From assembly GCA_039881045.1 (NCBI GenBank), contig JAYWVB010000001.1, positions 1,116,001 to 1,180,000 of the forward strand: 64,000 bases of DNA, given 5' to 3'. This document shows, one piece after another, positions 10,995 to 23,154 of this stretch (position 1 is the first letter of the stretch; each line of letters starts with the position of its first letter). A model generated the notes under the pieces. The model made no database searches. It worked only from the letters and a program-made list of their open reading frames with translations, and was not told the origin of the DNA. The stretch is from Chaetomium olivaceum (lineage: Eukaryota; Ascomycota; Sordariomycetes; Sordariales; Chaetomiaceae). Made by a program: the position numbers and the translations under genes.

Positions 10995-11910
10995 GAAGAC
11001 ACAGAGCGGTAATGGTCTCAGTGTTGTTCAGGGGCGGTGAAGCCTAAGCCTCATAGGTGTGAAGCCGCTAAGGTGCGAAATTGGGACAATTGGCGGCCGC
11101 GCATAAACCAACAGCTTCTTAACCAGGGCAGCTGCATTTGAATACTGCGGCTGCGCCGCCTACAAGACACACTTGCCCGCCCTTCGAGGACGGCAGGCAC
11201 ACTAGCATTCCAAGGGGTCCGAAACAGGAGAAAAGCCCTCTTCAACGGGATCAGCGAGTCAGCAGTTAGGTAGCCAGGGGCACGTAGGTAACCTGCGTCA
11301 CCACTGGTGTAACTATAATCCTGTCCGGAGGACAATATTGCGGTCAGACTTTTGGACATTACTATGTAACTAACTACCTAACTAACTACCTAACTAAGCT
11401 CTAAGGTAGTTATGGGGAAATTGATAAGTAGTCCTTATCGTAGCCCGGGAACACAAATGGGTTTCTGTCCAGCAAAACTTCAGGAGAGTGCTAGCCCGTA
11501 CTTGCTGAATCATCAATTGCAGTCGTGCAAATGGCACGCGTTTGCATGGTAGGCCTAGGATTAACACGAAGGGGAGGCGGGGTTGGGGAACTGCGGGGAA
11601 TGCTGCCTCTGGCTGGACACGCAACCGTATATCGTATCTGAGGTAGAATCCCGGATTAGCCGTAGAGATTACTACTTCATAACCGAATCCCCTACTTCCT
11701 CACCGCTTCTCGCCGACCTTCCGAGGCTATCGCCGACCTCCAGCCGAGCCTTACTCACTCATACCTGGAATAGACAAGTTTCTAATAGGTATATAAAGCG
11801 GTAAAAAAGGACCATTAGCACCCTCCTCTCCTATATCCTACAACCCACTACCCGTCCACCCACGGCCTTGCCCTATCAGAGCTATCACCAAACCAAGACC
11901 AACCCCCACA
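10995..11910. other. Intergenic with short TAACTACC direct repeats
   Basis: Non-coding spacer. A small tandem stretch of alternating ACTA/CCTA units lies at about 11363-11397. A pyrimidine-rich leader precedes the phosphatase start. No gene seen. Confidence 0.6.
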
Positions 11911-12901
11911 ATGTCCATCCCCCAAAACCTCCTAACCCTCGCCCAAACCTCCGCCTTCCTCCCCCTCCCCACCACCCCGACCTCCCTCACCACAATCTAC
12001 ACCACCGCGCCCTTCGTCCCCGTCCCCGACACCTTCAACACGCGCGACCTCGGCCTGCTCCCCAGCTCCCCCATCCGCCCGGGACTAGTCTACCGCAGCG
12101 GTGGCTTCCTCACAGGCATCTCGCCCGCCGGCGCGGCAGTGATTGCCGCCGAGCTGCGCATCAAGAAGGTGTTTGACTTGCGCTCGGCGAGGGAGCATGA
12201 GCGGCAGCCGGATCCGGAGGTGCAGGGGGTGGAGATGGTTTGGGTGAAGCCTGAGGAAGGGAAGGAAGGGGGGGGGATGGTGAATATGGCGGTGTATGAG
12301 GAGGGGGAGGGGGAGAAGGGGGTGGCCAGGGGGTATTTGGAGGTGTTGAGGTTGTATAGGGCGGGGATTAGGGGCGTGTTGGAAAGTGTGAGGGATGGGA
12401 GGGGGGAGGAGGCGCTGTTGGTGCATTGTAATGGTGAGTTCTATCTTTTTTTTCGTAGTAGCTGTCCTTTTTCTTTTGAGGGTTGGGGGTCGGGGTTTGA
12501 GAACTGAGGTTTGGCGGTGGGCTGTTGATTTTGTCGAACTGACTGACTGACTGGTTGTGATGGTAGCTGGGCGTGACCGGACCGGTGTTGTAGCCGGGCT
12601 GCTGCTGACGCTAGCCGGCGCCAGCCAGGAGCTCATTGCGTTCGACTACATTTTATCGCGCGTCGGGATCGAGCCGGCGCGCGAGAAGCTGCTGGCTTTC
12701 CTCACCAAGGGGCCGATGAACGTCGATATGAATGCGCCCGGCTTCCGCAACTTGGCTAACCTCAAGGCCAGCTGCTGGGAAGCCTTTGTCAAGGCGGTCG
12801 AGGTCGAGTACGGCGGGTTTGAGGGCTATGTCACGGGGTTTCTAGGGTTCTCGGAGGAGGAGCTCGCTAGGATTAAGAGTAACCTCATCCGGCAGAACTG
12901 A
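11911..12901 (+). CDS. Protein tyrosine/serine phosphatase (Y_phosphatase3 family)
   Basis: Cysteine-dependent phosphatase of the fungal/bacterial tyrosine-serine phosphatase family, possibly on phosphoproteins or phosphoinositides. Exons 11911-12433 and 12567-12901; 285 aa. The intron (GTGAGT donor) splits the catalytic P-loop. After splicing it reads HCNAGRDRTG, with nucleophile C173 and R179 in the CX5R motif. Upstream are FNTRDLG and YRSGGF, the conserved N-terminal signature, and FDLRS. Gly/Glu-rich insertion around residues 114-140. No membrane segment. The substrate cannot be told from sequence. Confidence 0.88.
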
Positions 12902-13525
12902 GAGTCAGTGTTGGTTAGGGTGCCAGGGTTACGAAATTCAACCTTCAGATTTTCCCTTGGCGCCCTAGATTGTCGAGCCAAGTTTTATTGTGTCTGATGC
13001 AGGTTTGAGCCTAGCCGTCGTCAGCTCTCGGCGCTCAGCCCTACGCTCATGGGTTCATCGGCTGTCCATATCCCACACCTGACGAACGCCTAGAAAGCCG
13101 AGTTGGCATCTGATACAAGGGATACAGGGTCACAAGTAGATGGCACACAACGGCACCAATACCTGTGACGTCATATCTTAAGGGTCGCCATTCTCCGTCG
13201 TTGATTGGTTGTGCAAGCGTGAGATTGCTAATTTAGGTAGGGTTACATTTTGAAGTCGCAACACCATCACGGCGCCGTCATCTGCGTGTGATGTCATGGT
13301 TGACGTTGCCAGAAACGGAAATCAAGATCCAAATGGTTTAATCGAGCATTCAAGTTGTATATAAGTTGAGGTTTAGTTCAATCATCTATCTTCTGTTATT
13401 CATCATACAATTCAAACAAACAACTCACGCATTGACTTGAGCCCATATTCACTTACAAGTCACAACCACCTATACAAACACAATCTTCAACACCAACCAA
13501 CCACAAAACCAAACAAACTACCAAA
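12902..13525. promoter_or_regulatory. Promoter/leader of the small basic protein gene
   Basis: Contains a perfect palindromic CRE, TGACGTCA, at 13166-13173, a second half-site-rich patch (ATGTCATGGTTGACGTTG, about 13291-13308), and a TATATAAG box at 13358-13365, about 160 bp before the ATG. The C/A-rich leader after 13400 looks like a 5' UTR. CRE sites bind bZIP factors of the ATF/CREB type, so stress or cAMP control is an inference. Confidence 0.5.
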
Positions 13526-14005
13526 ATGCATCGTTTCTCCCGCCGCGGCCCCGTCACCACTACACGCCCGCCCCGCACCGGCGGCGGCCTCTTCTCCTCG
13601 CGTCGTCACGCCGCCCATCACACAACCACCGTCCCAGCCACCACCACCCGCACCCATCGTCGGGGAGGCCGCGGTATGGGTATGAGTATGGGAGGAGCCC
13701 GCGTCAAGCGCGGTGGTTTCTTCTCGAGCGGCCGTCGCCACCACCATACTACTGCCGCCGCGCCCGTCACAACTACGCACCATCATCATCATCAGAAGAG
13801 GCATGCCTCGATTGGCGACAAGATTAGCGGGGCGCTGCTAAGGTTGAAGGGGAGTTTGACGGGGAGGCCGGGGCAGAAGGTACGTTTTCTGGATTGTTAA
13901 AAGGAAGGACGAGACTGGACACTGACAATGCTGATGTAGGGTGCCGGCACAAAACGGATGCATGGGACCGACGGCCGTGGGGCTCGTCGTTCGCGTTTCT
14001 TCTAA
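13526..14005 (+). CDS. Small His/Arg-rich conserved fungal protein of unknown function
   Basis: Predicted 139-aa, strongly basic protein. Exons 13526-13879 and 13940-14005 (GTACGT donor, ATGTAG acceptor, phase 0). Two related blocks, GGGLFSSRR near residue 24 and GGFFSSGRR near residue 66, are each followed by His and Thr runs, suggesting an internal duplication. A conserved-looking tail reads IGDKISGALLRLKGSLTGRP then KRMHGTDGRGARR across the splice site. I recall similar short proteins in other Pezizomycotina but no function. No signal peptide or membrane segment. The CRE/TATA promoter suggests inducible expression. Confidence 0.75.
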
Positions 14006-14362
14006 GTGATGAGATGGAGGGATGAGCATCTGGGGCGACATTGTTTGCCACTGCCCCATTAATGGGTAATGAGTTGTACCATTTATGGTCATGAAAGGAA
14101 AGGACGGTGTTAGTCGTCGTCATTGTACATCACATTGTTAGGAGATACCCCGAGAGTAGCAAGGATAGATGATTTTCCATATACCTATATTGTGAGGGGA
14201 AAAAGAGGAAGAGCTCGTTTGAGCATATTAAACATTATATATTTGTATGCGCTCATACTTTGCTCCAAATCTACAACAAAACAAGACGTACTGAGACTGT
14301 TTCATAAAGGGAGTGCTTTGTGGCGCATGGCTGCTCAAAAGTTGACGAGGTTCCCCTACAAG

Positions 14363-16624
14363 CTATATCATTATGCAGGCTGAGCTCTCTTCCACTTTCT
14401 CCGCTAGCTTTGCAGCGCGTCTATCCTCCTTTTTACGCGGTGGGCCATATGAACCGGCTACCATGTTTGGAACCGCCTCGGGGACCTCCTCGAGACTCAC
14501 GCCCTTCTTCCAGTGCGTAGCTGCGTTGTACCAAGGCGGCGCCGAATTGATGACCGCATACACAATCTCTGTGACGAGGTCAAAAACCCCATCATTCAGA
14601 AAGGTGTCGAATACTTCCTCTGTCAACGTGAAGAATTCGAGGTCTCCTCTGGTGTAGGTGCGTTTCACGAGATATACAGCGGTATCAAGAACAATAGAGA
14701 TTAAACCGCTGATGAATAGGGCCCCCAGACTGAATGAAAAGAAGAATACCTAATGAAATAGCAAGGATCAAAGTTGCTGCCTTGGAGATGAGGTACAAGA
14801 AGAAAGAGGAGATCACACCGACAACGGCGTTGACGTAGGAATACCACACCCCATACGCAAAGGTGACGGTGGTAGCAATCCCGGCGGTGATGATAAACCA
14901 TCTGAAAGACGGATTAGGATCAGTGCTAAGCACATCGATATTCATGCCGAAAGCGGTTGCGACCGTGGATGTAGGAAGGAAGATGAGAGCGAGAACCGTG
15001 AGCTGTTGTGTTCTGCGACTTTGTCGGATAGAGTGCGCCGTATTATCCAACGAGAGGTAGATGGCCATGGCTGAAAGTGCGCCATCTAGATCATCAATCC
15101 AGTTTCTCACCGTTTCCTCAAGTTGCTGAACGGAATTGGCGGCTAGATTACCGCTGCTGTGAATCACTGTCGCTTCCAATGTGGACAGTGTGCGTGCCAT
15201 TTCCCCTAGCGTCCTTCTGCGTTGGGTAATGGAGCGGATTAGTTGCACATCCTGATAGTCAGGGATCTCGCTCTCCGATATTGCTTCCTGTGCAGAGTTG
15301 ACTACTTCTTGCCACTTTGAGCAGATGAAGTCTAACAAAGCAATGACAATGGGATCCCCTTCGAGGTTGGGATTTCGAGCGACGGCGCGGACGATGGCGT
15401 CTCGAATCAACCAAGAGTTGCGCGCTTTGTTGCTCATGAAGTTGGGCATTGCCTCGGTCCGGCAATACTCAGCAAAAGGAGGAAATGCCAGAACTGATTC
15501 GAACGGTTTTAGTCGACAGCGCGGGTTACGAATTCGGAGATCTTCGAATGGCGGGATAGACTCAAATAACACCAAGACTAAGGTGGTAAATATTAGAAAA
15601 TGAATCCGACCATAAGTTGGCAAGGGGGAAAGAGGGAAACTCACTCAACGGAGTCTGCCACGAGGGGTTCGTGATCTTCGCGATTACCATCCGCTGTTCG
15701 TGTCCGACGACATTGCGCCAAATTCTCTTCAGTTTGCCCCTTCGCCCATTGAGTGAGGGGAGTTGATCTAGGAAGAACGGACCCGGTGTTGGCCCCTCAA
15801 GTAAATACCCCTGAACGTAATCCAACACGGCCACTCCCGGTAGACTGTTGGCGAACTCTTTGCCGATATCCAGATATCTCGCAAAAGCTCTAGGGTCAAT
15901 TCCAAGGTGGCCGCCGACGATCTAAAACGTAAGATGTTAGAAGTGTTCGACGGGAGTTTACCTAGAGCACCACTTCGTAGTATCTCGGAGCGTGTTCTTG
16001 ACGGGGTAAGAGAATGTGCTTTACCTTGAGTCCAGAAGGTTTCAGGTCTTCCACAAGCAGCACAAGTTGCTGATCCGGCACTTCGGGGTTTGTGCACCGA
16101 GCCTTAATGGTATCCATCAGATTCGAGGCTCGTGATGAAGATAAACCGCTGTCGTGGTCATCGAAGCGAAGCACTGTCTCCTTCACTTTGTCCCCGGATA
16201 GTAGTAGCAAGTATGGCGTAAATTTATGGCATGCCAGACAGTCCTTGCAGACGATATGCTCTTCCGCGTTGGGGCGATGATCCATGAATTTCCGCACCAC
16301 ATTTAATAAAGTGTGCCCGGGTTTGGATAATACTCGGATATATTTCTCATACTGAGCCACTACATCTCCCTCGGTTATGAGATTCGAGTTATCAGGCTGG
16401 CTTGCAGGAGTCTGGCTCTCTGCTGTTTCAACAGCTGTCGATTCGCTTTCCGGAGCCGAAGAACCCAGAGGGTGAACTTCATCGTTTAACGAGGCTATTG
16501 GGGACGAAGGAGAGAGTTCGGATGTGGGAGGAAAAAGAAGTGCGGGGATATTCGGGTGGCTCTCTGACTGATCACCGACTAGCAACTCGGACGACTCAAC
16601 GGGAGGCAAACTCCCGATTTCCAT
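14363..16624 (-). CDS. CorA-like divalent cation transporter
   Basis: Membrane protein of the CorA/ZntB superfamily (Mg2+ or other divalent metal). Four exons: 16624-16025, 15921-15645, 15577-14797 and 14729-14363; phases agree and give 674 aa. The N-terminal 150 residues are Ser/Pro-rich. The signature GMN is seen as ATAFGMNID near residue 503, at the end of a hydrophobic segment. It is followed by FIITAGIATTVTFAYGVWYS and, after the last intron, a further hydrophobic stretch (LGALFISGLISIVL). The third membrane-like stretch and long C-terminal tail differ from bacterial CorA, as in many fungal CorA-like proteins. The last 67-nt intron (donor GTACCT) is inferred from frame change. Confidence 0.85.
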
Positions 16625-17487
16625 GGTATCCTCATATAAGTAAGTACGGCAGGTGTACTGATGCTGTCGTGGACGTTGCAACCCGCCCGGGGGGGACGCA
16701 GTTGCAGGAGAAAGTAGGTGTTTTGGGGGCGGGGGGTTTGTTTCATATATTTATTCCCATGTATGTACTTACCTTACCTTCGCGGCCCAAACAGAACCGT
16801 TCTCTCGCCCTCTATTTTGCTTGATGGTTGTCGCGGCTCTCGAAAATCTTCTATTGGAGACGACACCACCAATCCGGGAACAGAGTTCCAAGATGCCGCT
16901 CCGATTAGCTCGGCCTGAAACCGCACAATGCACAAGTAGCCTATCAGTCCTCCAAGGGTAAGCCTTGACTCTCAGCCGCTTCTTTATTTCGACCAACATC
17001 TGATTCGTGATTGCAAGAAGTGTCTCCGAGCATCCAATACAGGGGTTAATGTGTTGTCTTCATTACTTACGTTGACCGTCTACCCAGCAATCTTGCTCCG
17101 ACTGCCAAACTCTTCCAGTTCCACTCAGGAATCTCGACCAACTACTCGAGCTTGTGCACGACCACTTCATACATCGCCATTAGTTGCAGACAGGGGTTGC
17201 TTAGGTCCACACCGACAAGCAAGTCAAGCAAGAGATCATTCACAGGGCCATAGTGTAAGTCATATATCATCTCATTATAGCGCCACAGGCGCATCGGATG
17301 TAAACCTACAGTAAAAACAAACAAACAACCCGGGTCCCAACCCGCCGTAAAAAATGCAACTAGGGTATCATTCAGCCGGCGCCACAGTACACCATACAAA
17401 AAAGAAAAGAAAAAAAAAAATCGAAGGGCCAGGAACCCCCCCGCCACAAACACCCACCCGCCGCATCCCAGCACCCCCACCGGCCGC
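16625..17487. other. Intergenic, nothing recognised
   Basis: Spacer between the CorA-like start and the 3' end of the next minus-strand gene. No coding signal. An A-rich run lies at about 17397-17420. Confidence 0.55.
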
Positions 17488-19472
17488 CTACAGCGCGCCG
17501 GGCAACATCGCCTCCTCCTCCTCCTCCCCATCCCCCTCCTCGCCCACCTCGTCACCTCCCGCCGGAGCGACCGACCCAGCCGCAACCGCAGAGGGGGTGG
17601 ACGCCTCCGCAACCGCGCCCACCGCCGCCTCCGCGACCGCAAGCCGGGGGAACCGCTCCCACAGCTGCCGGTGCAGCGCAGCGAGGTCGGCCGGTGCAGG
17701 CGTGGGGTGGCGCTTCTAGCGCCCACCGCCAACGTCACCCGCACCACCGACCTCACCCGCACCGACACCGACATGCGCGCCCGCGGCGCCCCCAACACCC
17801 ACAACACCCAAAGAGCCCGCACCAAAACCAAACCCGCGCATCCCCCCACGCTCCTCCCACCGCCTCCTCTCCCTCTCCCCTTCCTCGTCCTCCCCGTCCT
17901 CCTCCCACCACGGCACCTCTTCCCCCCCCATCCTCCCCTCCCCCTCCCCCTCCTCGTCCCACACCCCACCCCTCCGGCGACCGTCTTGGTCGCCCACACG
18001 CGGCGACAGCACAAACCGCGGCACGGCAACGGCACCACCAAAAACCTGGGCGGCAGCGGCGGGGGCACCAAAAACATCGTCGGCGGCAGCAGCGGCGGCA
18101 CCAACACCCTCGTCGTCGTCGGCGGGTGCGGCGGCGGTGTACCCCCCGGCAATCCCGCCCGATCCCGATCCCGAGCCCGCGTCGCCGTCGCCGTTGCCGT
18201 CGGCACAAGGGCGGGCGTGTCCTTGTTGGGGACGGGCGCCGCGCGCCACGTCCGGGCGGGAACGGCTGCGCGACAGGCTGGGCGCGGGGGTGCTGCTGCT
18301 GCTGTCGGATGCGGCAGTAGTGGCAGGGGCAGGGGCAGGGGCAGCAGCAGGGGGGTGGTGGTGATGGCGGTCGTGGTGGTGGTGGTGGTGGTGCGGGGGG
18401 CCTTTGTCGGGCTTTCTTGGGCACCGACAAAGCCGCGGGCGGGGTTGCGGTGCGGCGTGGAAGCCGCCGTCGGGTCGTCCGGCAGGAGCGAGTCATGGTT
18501 GCTGGCCATGACCCGGCTGGTCTTGAACGGGTCGGGCTCGGCCCGCGAGAGCAGGGCGCCCGCCGATTTGGTGGCCCGGAGCCGGGTCTCGAACGCCGTC
18601 GGCGCTCGGGTGCCCTCGCGCGGGGACTCCGAGAAGGGGTCCTCGGCGGAGGCCGGCGGCGTGTGGGTGGGGCCGCCGGAGGGGAAGATGGTGCTGAACC
18701 GAGGGGTCTCACCGAGCACGAGCAGCGCCTTCTCCCGCTTCTGCACGTTGATGCGCTCGTTTTGGCGCAGGCGGGGGCTGGGGACGGGCGGGATCTCGCC
18801 GGCCGAGGACAGCGGCTCCAGGCTCCTGACGTGCCGGATCTGGTGCGGCTTGATGGGTCCCCTGGGCTTGCTCCTGGAGAAGATGCGGGTGGGGGACTTG
18901 AGCTTCTTGAGCAGCCGCCCGAGCTTGGAACCGCCCCCTGCCTCGGGCTCTCCCTTCAGCGCCTTGTCGGCGGCCAGCATCTTTTCCACCTTTGCCATGA
19001 CCTCCCTGCCTTGGGGGGTGTATGGGTTGCCGTCGTAGCGCAAACCCACGGGGCGACCTGTGGCCATTGTGGCCGGCATTGTCGTCGAGCTGGTGAGGCC
19101 GGTGGGGTGCATCCGGAGAGGGTCGGTCGGCACATGGAAGGCCTCGACTGGTCCCGTCAGCGAGAGAGGGAGGTTTCCGGGACCAAATGCGCGGCGGGCC
19201 TTGGGAGAACTGCGCCGATGGGAGGGGGAGCGGCGGTTTCTGGGCTGCGAGGGCCTTGGGACCTCGAGGAAGTTGCGGTCAGAGCGGGGAAGGGGGACCG
19301 CTCTCTGGGCCGGGCGACGAGCATCGTTGTTGTCGGCTGGCTGGATGATGATCTGCGGGATTGCGATCTGGGCCTCAGGTCTGTCTGGGCTTTGGGATGA
19401 CTGGGTGGTCGCGTTGCTGGGGGTCGCGTCCACCGTCTCGCCGCCGGTCTGCTGGCCTTTTGGGTCGGTCAT
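17488..19472 (-). CDS. Large disordered Ser/Pro/Gly-rich protein, unknown function
   Basis: Begins MTDPKGQQTGGE. A Pro/Ser-rich N-terminal half contains a basic patch, KLGRLLKKLKSPTRIFSRSK, and PFKTSR/GETPRFSTIF-like stretches. Then come a His run and an acidic/Gly region (WDEEGEGEGR), ending in an acidic tail before TAG at 17488. Two corrections are needed. The frame shifts across a G6 run (+ strand 18395-18400), healed by one extra base. An in-frame TAG at 17716-17718 is avoided if 17802-17716 is an 87-nt, phase-0 intron (donor GTGGGT). After it, APADLAALHRQLWERFPRL looks structured. No known domain; gene likely real, model tentative. Confidence 0.6.
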
Positions 19473-19546
19473 GGTTACTTGAATATGATGATCAAAGGGA
19501 ACGAGTCTGATCATCCGCTTCAATTGTTGAGGTTCGAGTCAGTAAT

Positions 19547-19982
19547 TTGAACGAGAGTCGCCCAGATACCACTGAGCTTGGGGGTCTTGTTGAAAATCGA
19601 GACAGGAACTTGAATGAGAGTCGCTCAGATATCACTGAGCCTGGAGGTTTTGTCGATTTTTGGTGCGATCCTGCTCGTCTTGGGGGATTCTGCGAATGTT
19701 GAGCTGGACTTTGTTCTTGTTGGTAGTCTTCCGATGATGTTCAAGGATTCCGCTGATGTGAAGGAGGATTTCGCTGATGTGAAGTGAGATTTCCTTGATG
19801 TGAAGTGGGATTTTGTTGGCCTTGAGAGATTCTGAGGACGTTGAACTGGACTTTGTTCTTGCCGGTACTCTCCCGCTTATGTTCAAGGATTTCGCTGATG
19901 TTAAGTAGGGTTTGTGGATGTGAAGTGGGATTCCGCTGATGTGCAAAGATTCCGCTGATGATGGGTAGGACTCCGCTGATGT
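19547..19982. repeat. Degenerate minisatellite with higher-order repeat
   Basis: A 38-bp block starting TTGAACGAGAGTCG at 19547 recurs at 19610. From 19687 to 19982 run degenerate 21-22-bp units of the type GATTTCGCTGATGTGAAGTG. A longer block, starting ATTCTG and containing CTGGACTTTGTTCTTG, recurs after 142 bp (19687 and 19829). It lies just upstream of the disordered-protein gene. A 104-codon open frame through the repeats is a by-product. Confidence 0.8.
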
Positions 19983-21948
19983 TGTGGGAAAGTGGGTGAA
20001 CGCTAAGAAAAGAGGTTCAGGTAGAGAAGAAAGAGGTTATCATCCACAACATCAACAACCCTCAAACAATGGGTTCATCACACCGGGAACAAGTGATGTG
20101 CTGTTCAAAAATGAAAGAGAAATACCAGTTCTGATAAACTGGACGTGTGAGAGTGTGAGCATACCACGTTGTTGATGTACTGGCTTGCTGAAGAAGAAGA
20201 AGAAGAGAAAGTTGTACTCAGTGGGACTGGCAATGAAGGTGGAAGGCATGGTGCAGGCTGCCCTCTGAGTAGTGTGGTCTGTGGGTGATTCAGACGTGTC
20301 TTCGGCGGCCAATGGCGGAAGCCGAAGGAACGGGAGGCCGGCAGAGGTTGAGATGGACCCGCTTTTCCGGAGCCGGGACCCGGCAACAACATCGGCCTGC
20401 TTGGCACCTCCGGTATGCTAGGCTTTTGGGACTTTTGGGCTAAGCTCACAGTGTCGGCACCAAAAATCACACACTACAGCCCCTCGCTCTTTCCCGCAAA
20501 GCTAGGTACTTCAGGCACAACGCTCAGAGTCTCTTAAGATTATTAAGGTACCTGAGGGTTTGGAATTGACCAACAGCTTTCCTTCTTCTCACTCGTAATC
20601 CCACCACAAGACTTGAAGCCTTAACCATGGATGGTCGGGTAGCAAAGTGAGATGACACAAAGAGATGCAAGGTGCATAATCATAATGACTTTTCTGTGAG
20701 TAACTGATATTCATTGTTTGCCTTTTTTGAGGGTTTGTTCAACGAGGGTATAAGTGCCTGGATGAGCTGTACGGCTGTGATGGAGAAACTCAGGGGATCC
20801 AAGAGCCGACATCACTCCAGGTGGCGTGCCTGTGTAACGGAGAAAATCTGATCACTGCAATCTTAACATGATGTGATTGTGGCAGGAGGCCCAAAGCCGT
20901 ACCTTCTTCATCAATGAGTGTTGGTCTTTGAGGCCTGAGGTTGTGGTTGCCATTGAGCAGGAACCACCTTAACCTTAAGGACCGGAGAGTGAGAAGTGTT
21001 AAGCAACATTTCGCTTTATTTTGACATGGTAATGTCTAAATTGGTGGCCATAAAAATTATTTCTAGGAGATGAGAATTTATCTGGTGGTATTTGCAAGCG
21101 CAGCAATGACCTCGTCTCAACAGCAAAAAGATACCCCTGAACGTGCATGTTAGTAAATAAAGTTTAGTAAATAAAGTTTCTGAATGCCAGAGCAACGAAC
21201 TCTTTCTTTCACATTCAGTTACCTGAACTTAGTTCCATATGCGTGTGCAATTCTTTGACAAATATTGACTGCCAGGTATGCGAGTGCATCTTTCACATGT
21301 CAAACCATAGCACTCAATACGCAGTAATCATTTTCCCATAGGTACTTCGTATTCGTACATGCAAAGCACTCCGTGAGACAATGTTTGGGGCAAAAGGGTC
21401 CTGCCAAGGAAGCTTGGTGTTGAACATCCGATTCCGATTCCGCCATGCCCCTGTCTGATTATATCAGCAGCGCCATCACTCGCCCTTTGAAATGTCAGGA
21501 TTCTGATTGGCGAATGCGAATACGCAAAAGTGGATCACCCCGCAGAACTCCCGAGGCTGACTGGGGACAATTGTCACCTTTTTCGGCTTCGCTCTTTCGC
21601 GAGTTGAACCGGCTCCTCGAAAGTTGATTCGAGGGGGGGCGAATTTATAACAGTTCGGGACTTTTTATCCACTGCTTCAATCCTTCGTTCTGGTTGATAC
21701 AGGGATCAGTTACGACAGTGTTGCAGTAGTTCTTTGCTAAAGCAACCTCAAGAGTGGCTCATTGCGCAATCCCACGGACAACTGAGACAAGTCACGGACC
21801 GTCATCCGCCGGCATCTGCGAGATTTCTCCGACTCCGTCTTCCTTCAAATTCGAACCGAACTGACTTACGAACACGTTGTCGGCCGACCCTCTCTCGGAG
21901 TTCCCTCCTTTCTACACCCTCTCGAACACCCCTCACACTTCGAACAAC
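19983..21948. other. Long intergenic region upstream of hem2
   Basis: AT-richer than the flanks. Only scattered short frames, none with coding character. A short GAAGAAGAAGAAGAAGAG purine tract lies at about 20189-20206. No transposon open frame recognised. Confidence 0.55.
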
Positions 21949-23154
21949 ATGTCGTTCTCTAGCCTCGTCCACGACCTGTCGCTGCGCGACACGAACGCAC
22001 CAAGGAGGCGCGGCGAGGCTTCGGTGTCCACGGTCGACGACCGCGCGTCCCGCATCTCGACGGCCAAGTCATACACGAGCACCGCTGCTACAAGCGTGAG
22101 CATCTCGGGGGACATCGGCAGTCAACTCCACGCCGGCTACAGCCACCCGCTCGCGAGGTCATGGCAAGCCGAGCGCCAACTTACCAAGGTGGGCAGCAGT
22201 GCCGTCTACATGGTTTCAATTACCCCGCTAACACGGCCCCCCTAGTCGATGCTCATCTACCCTCTCTTCATCTCGGACCAGGATGACGAGGAGGTCCTTA
22301 TTCCTTCCCTGCCGGGTCAATGCCGCCGCGGGATCAACAAGGTGGTGCCCTTCCTCGAGCCGCTCGTCCACAAGGGGCTGCGGTCTGTCATCCTCTTCGG
22401 CGTGCCGGTAGCGCCGGGGGTGAAAGACGCCTTGGGAACGGCGGCCGACGATCCGGAGGGCCCTGTAATCCGCAGCATCCGGCTCCTGCGACAGCGGTTC
22501 CCACACCTGTACATCGTCTGCGACGTCTGCCTCTGCGAGTACACCTCCCACGGGCACTGCGGCATTCTCCGCGACGACGGGAGCCTTAACAACCAACTCT
22601 CGGTCGACCGCATCTCCGACGTCGCGATTGCGTACGCGCGCGCCGGCGCCCACTGCGTCGCGCCCTCCGACATGAACGACGGCCGCATCCGCGCTATCAA
22701 GCTCAAGCTGATCGAGGAAGGGATCGCGCACAACACCACGCTGATGTCCTACGCCGCCAAGTTCTCGGGGTGTCTGTACGGGCCGTTCCGCGACGCCGCC
22801 GGCTCAGTGCCTTCGTTTGGCGACCGCAAGTGCTACCAGCTGCCCCCCGGCGGCCGCGGTCTAGCGCGCCGCGCCATCATGCGCGACATCAACGAGGGCG
22901 CCGACATCATCATGGTCAAGCCCGCGGGGCAGTACCTGGACATCATCGCCGACGCCAAGGAGCTGGGCAGGGACCTGCCCATCGCCGCCTACCAGGTCAG
23001 CGGCGAGTTCGCCATGATCCACGCCGCCGCCAAGGCCGGCGTGTTCGACCTCAAGACTATGGCGTTTGAGAGCACCGAGGGCATCCTCAGGGCGGGTGCC
23101 ACCATCATCGTCAGCTATTTTGTGCCGGAATTTCTCGACTGGCTGTCCGACTGA
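21949..23154 (+). CDS. hem2: Delta-aminolevulinic acid dehydratase (porphobilinogen synthase)
   Basis: Condenses two 5-aminolevulinates to porphobilinogen in haem synthesis; cytosolic. Exons 21949-22188 and 22246-23154, 57-nt intron, 382 aa. Zinc ligands fit C175, C177 and C185 in DVCLCEYTSHGHC. The substrate-binding lysines are K252 (MSYAAKFSG) and K305 (IIMVKPAGQYLD). APSDMNDGR, YGPFRDAAGS and YQLPPGGRGLARRA are also conserved. The N-terminal 50 residues (Ser/Thr/Arg-rich) extend beyond the bacterial core. The first ATG in frame with an upstream stop region is at 21949. High confidence. Confidence 0.97.

Noticed and set aside
14668..14800. CorA gene apparently ending at 14685 after the second membrane segment
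   Set aside because: A 67-nt intron (14796-14730) links to a third hydrophobic segment and long tail in phase, a better model than early termination.
17671..19038. Plus-strand open frame of 455 codons
   Set aside because: Antisense to the disordered-protein gene; Arg/Gly/Pro/Thr low complexity produced by GC-rich complementary codons.
19632..19946. 104-codon minus-strand frame with LHISGI/LHISEI repeats
   Set aside because: Explained by the minisatellite repeating in a multiple-of-three-like pattern; no conserved start or domain.
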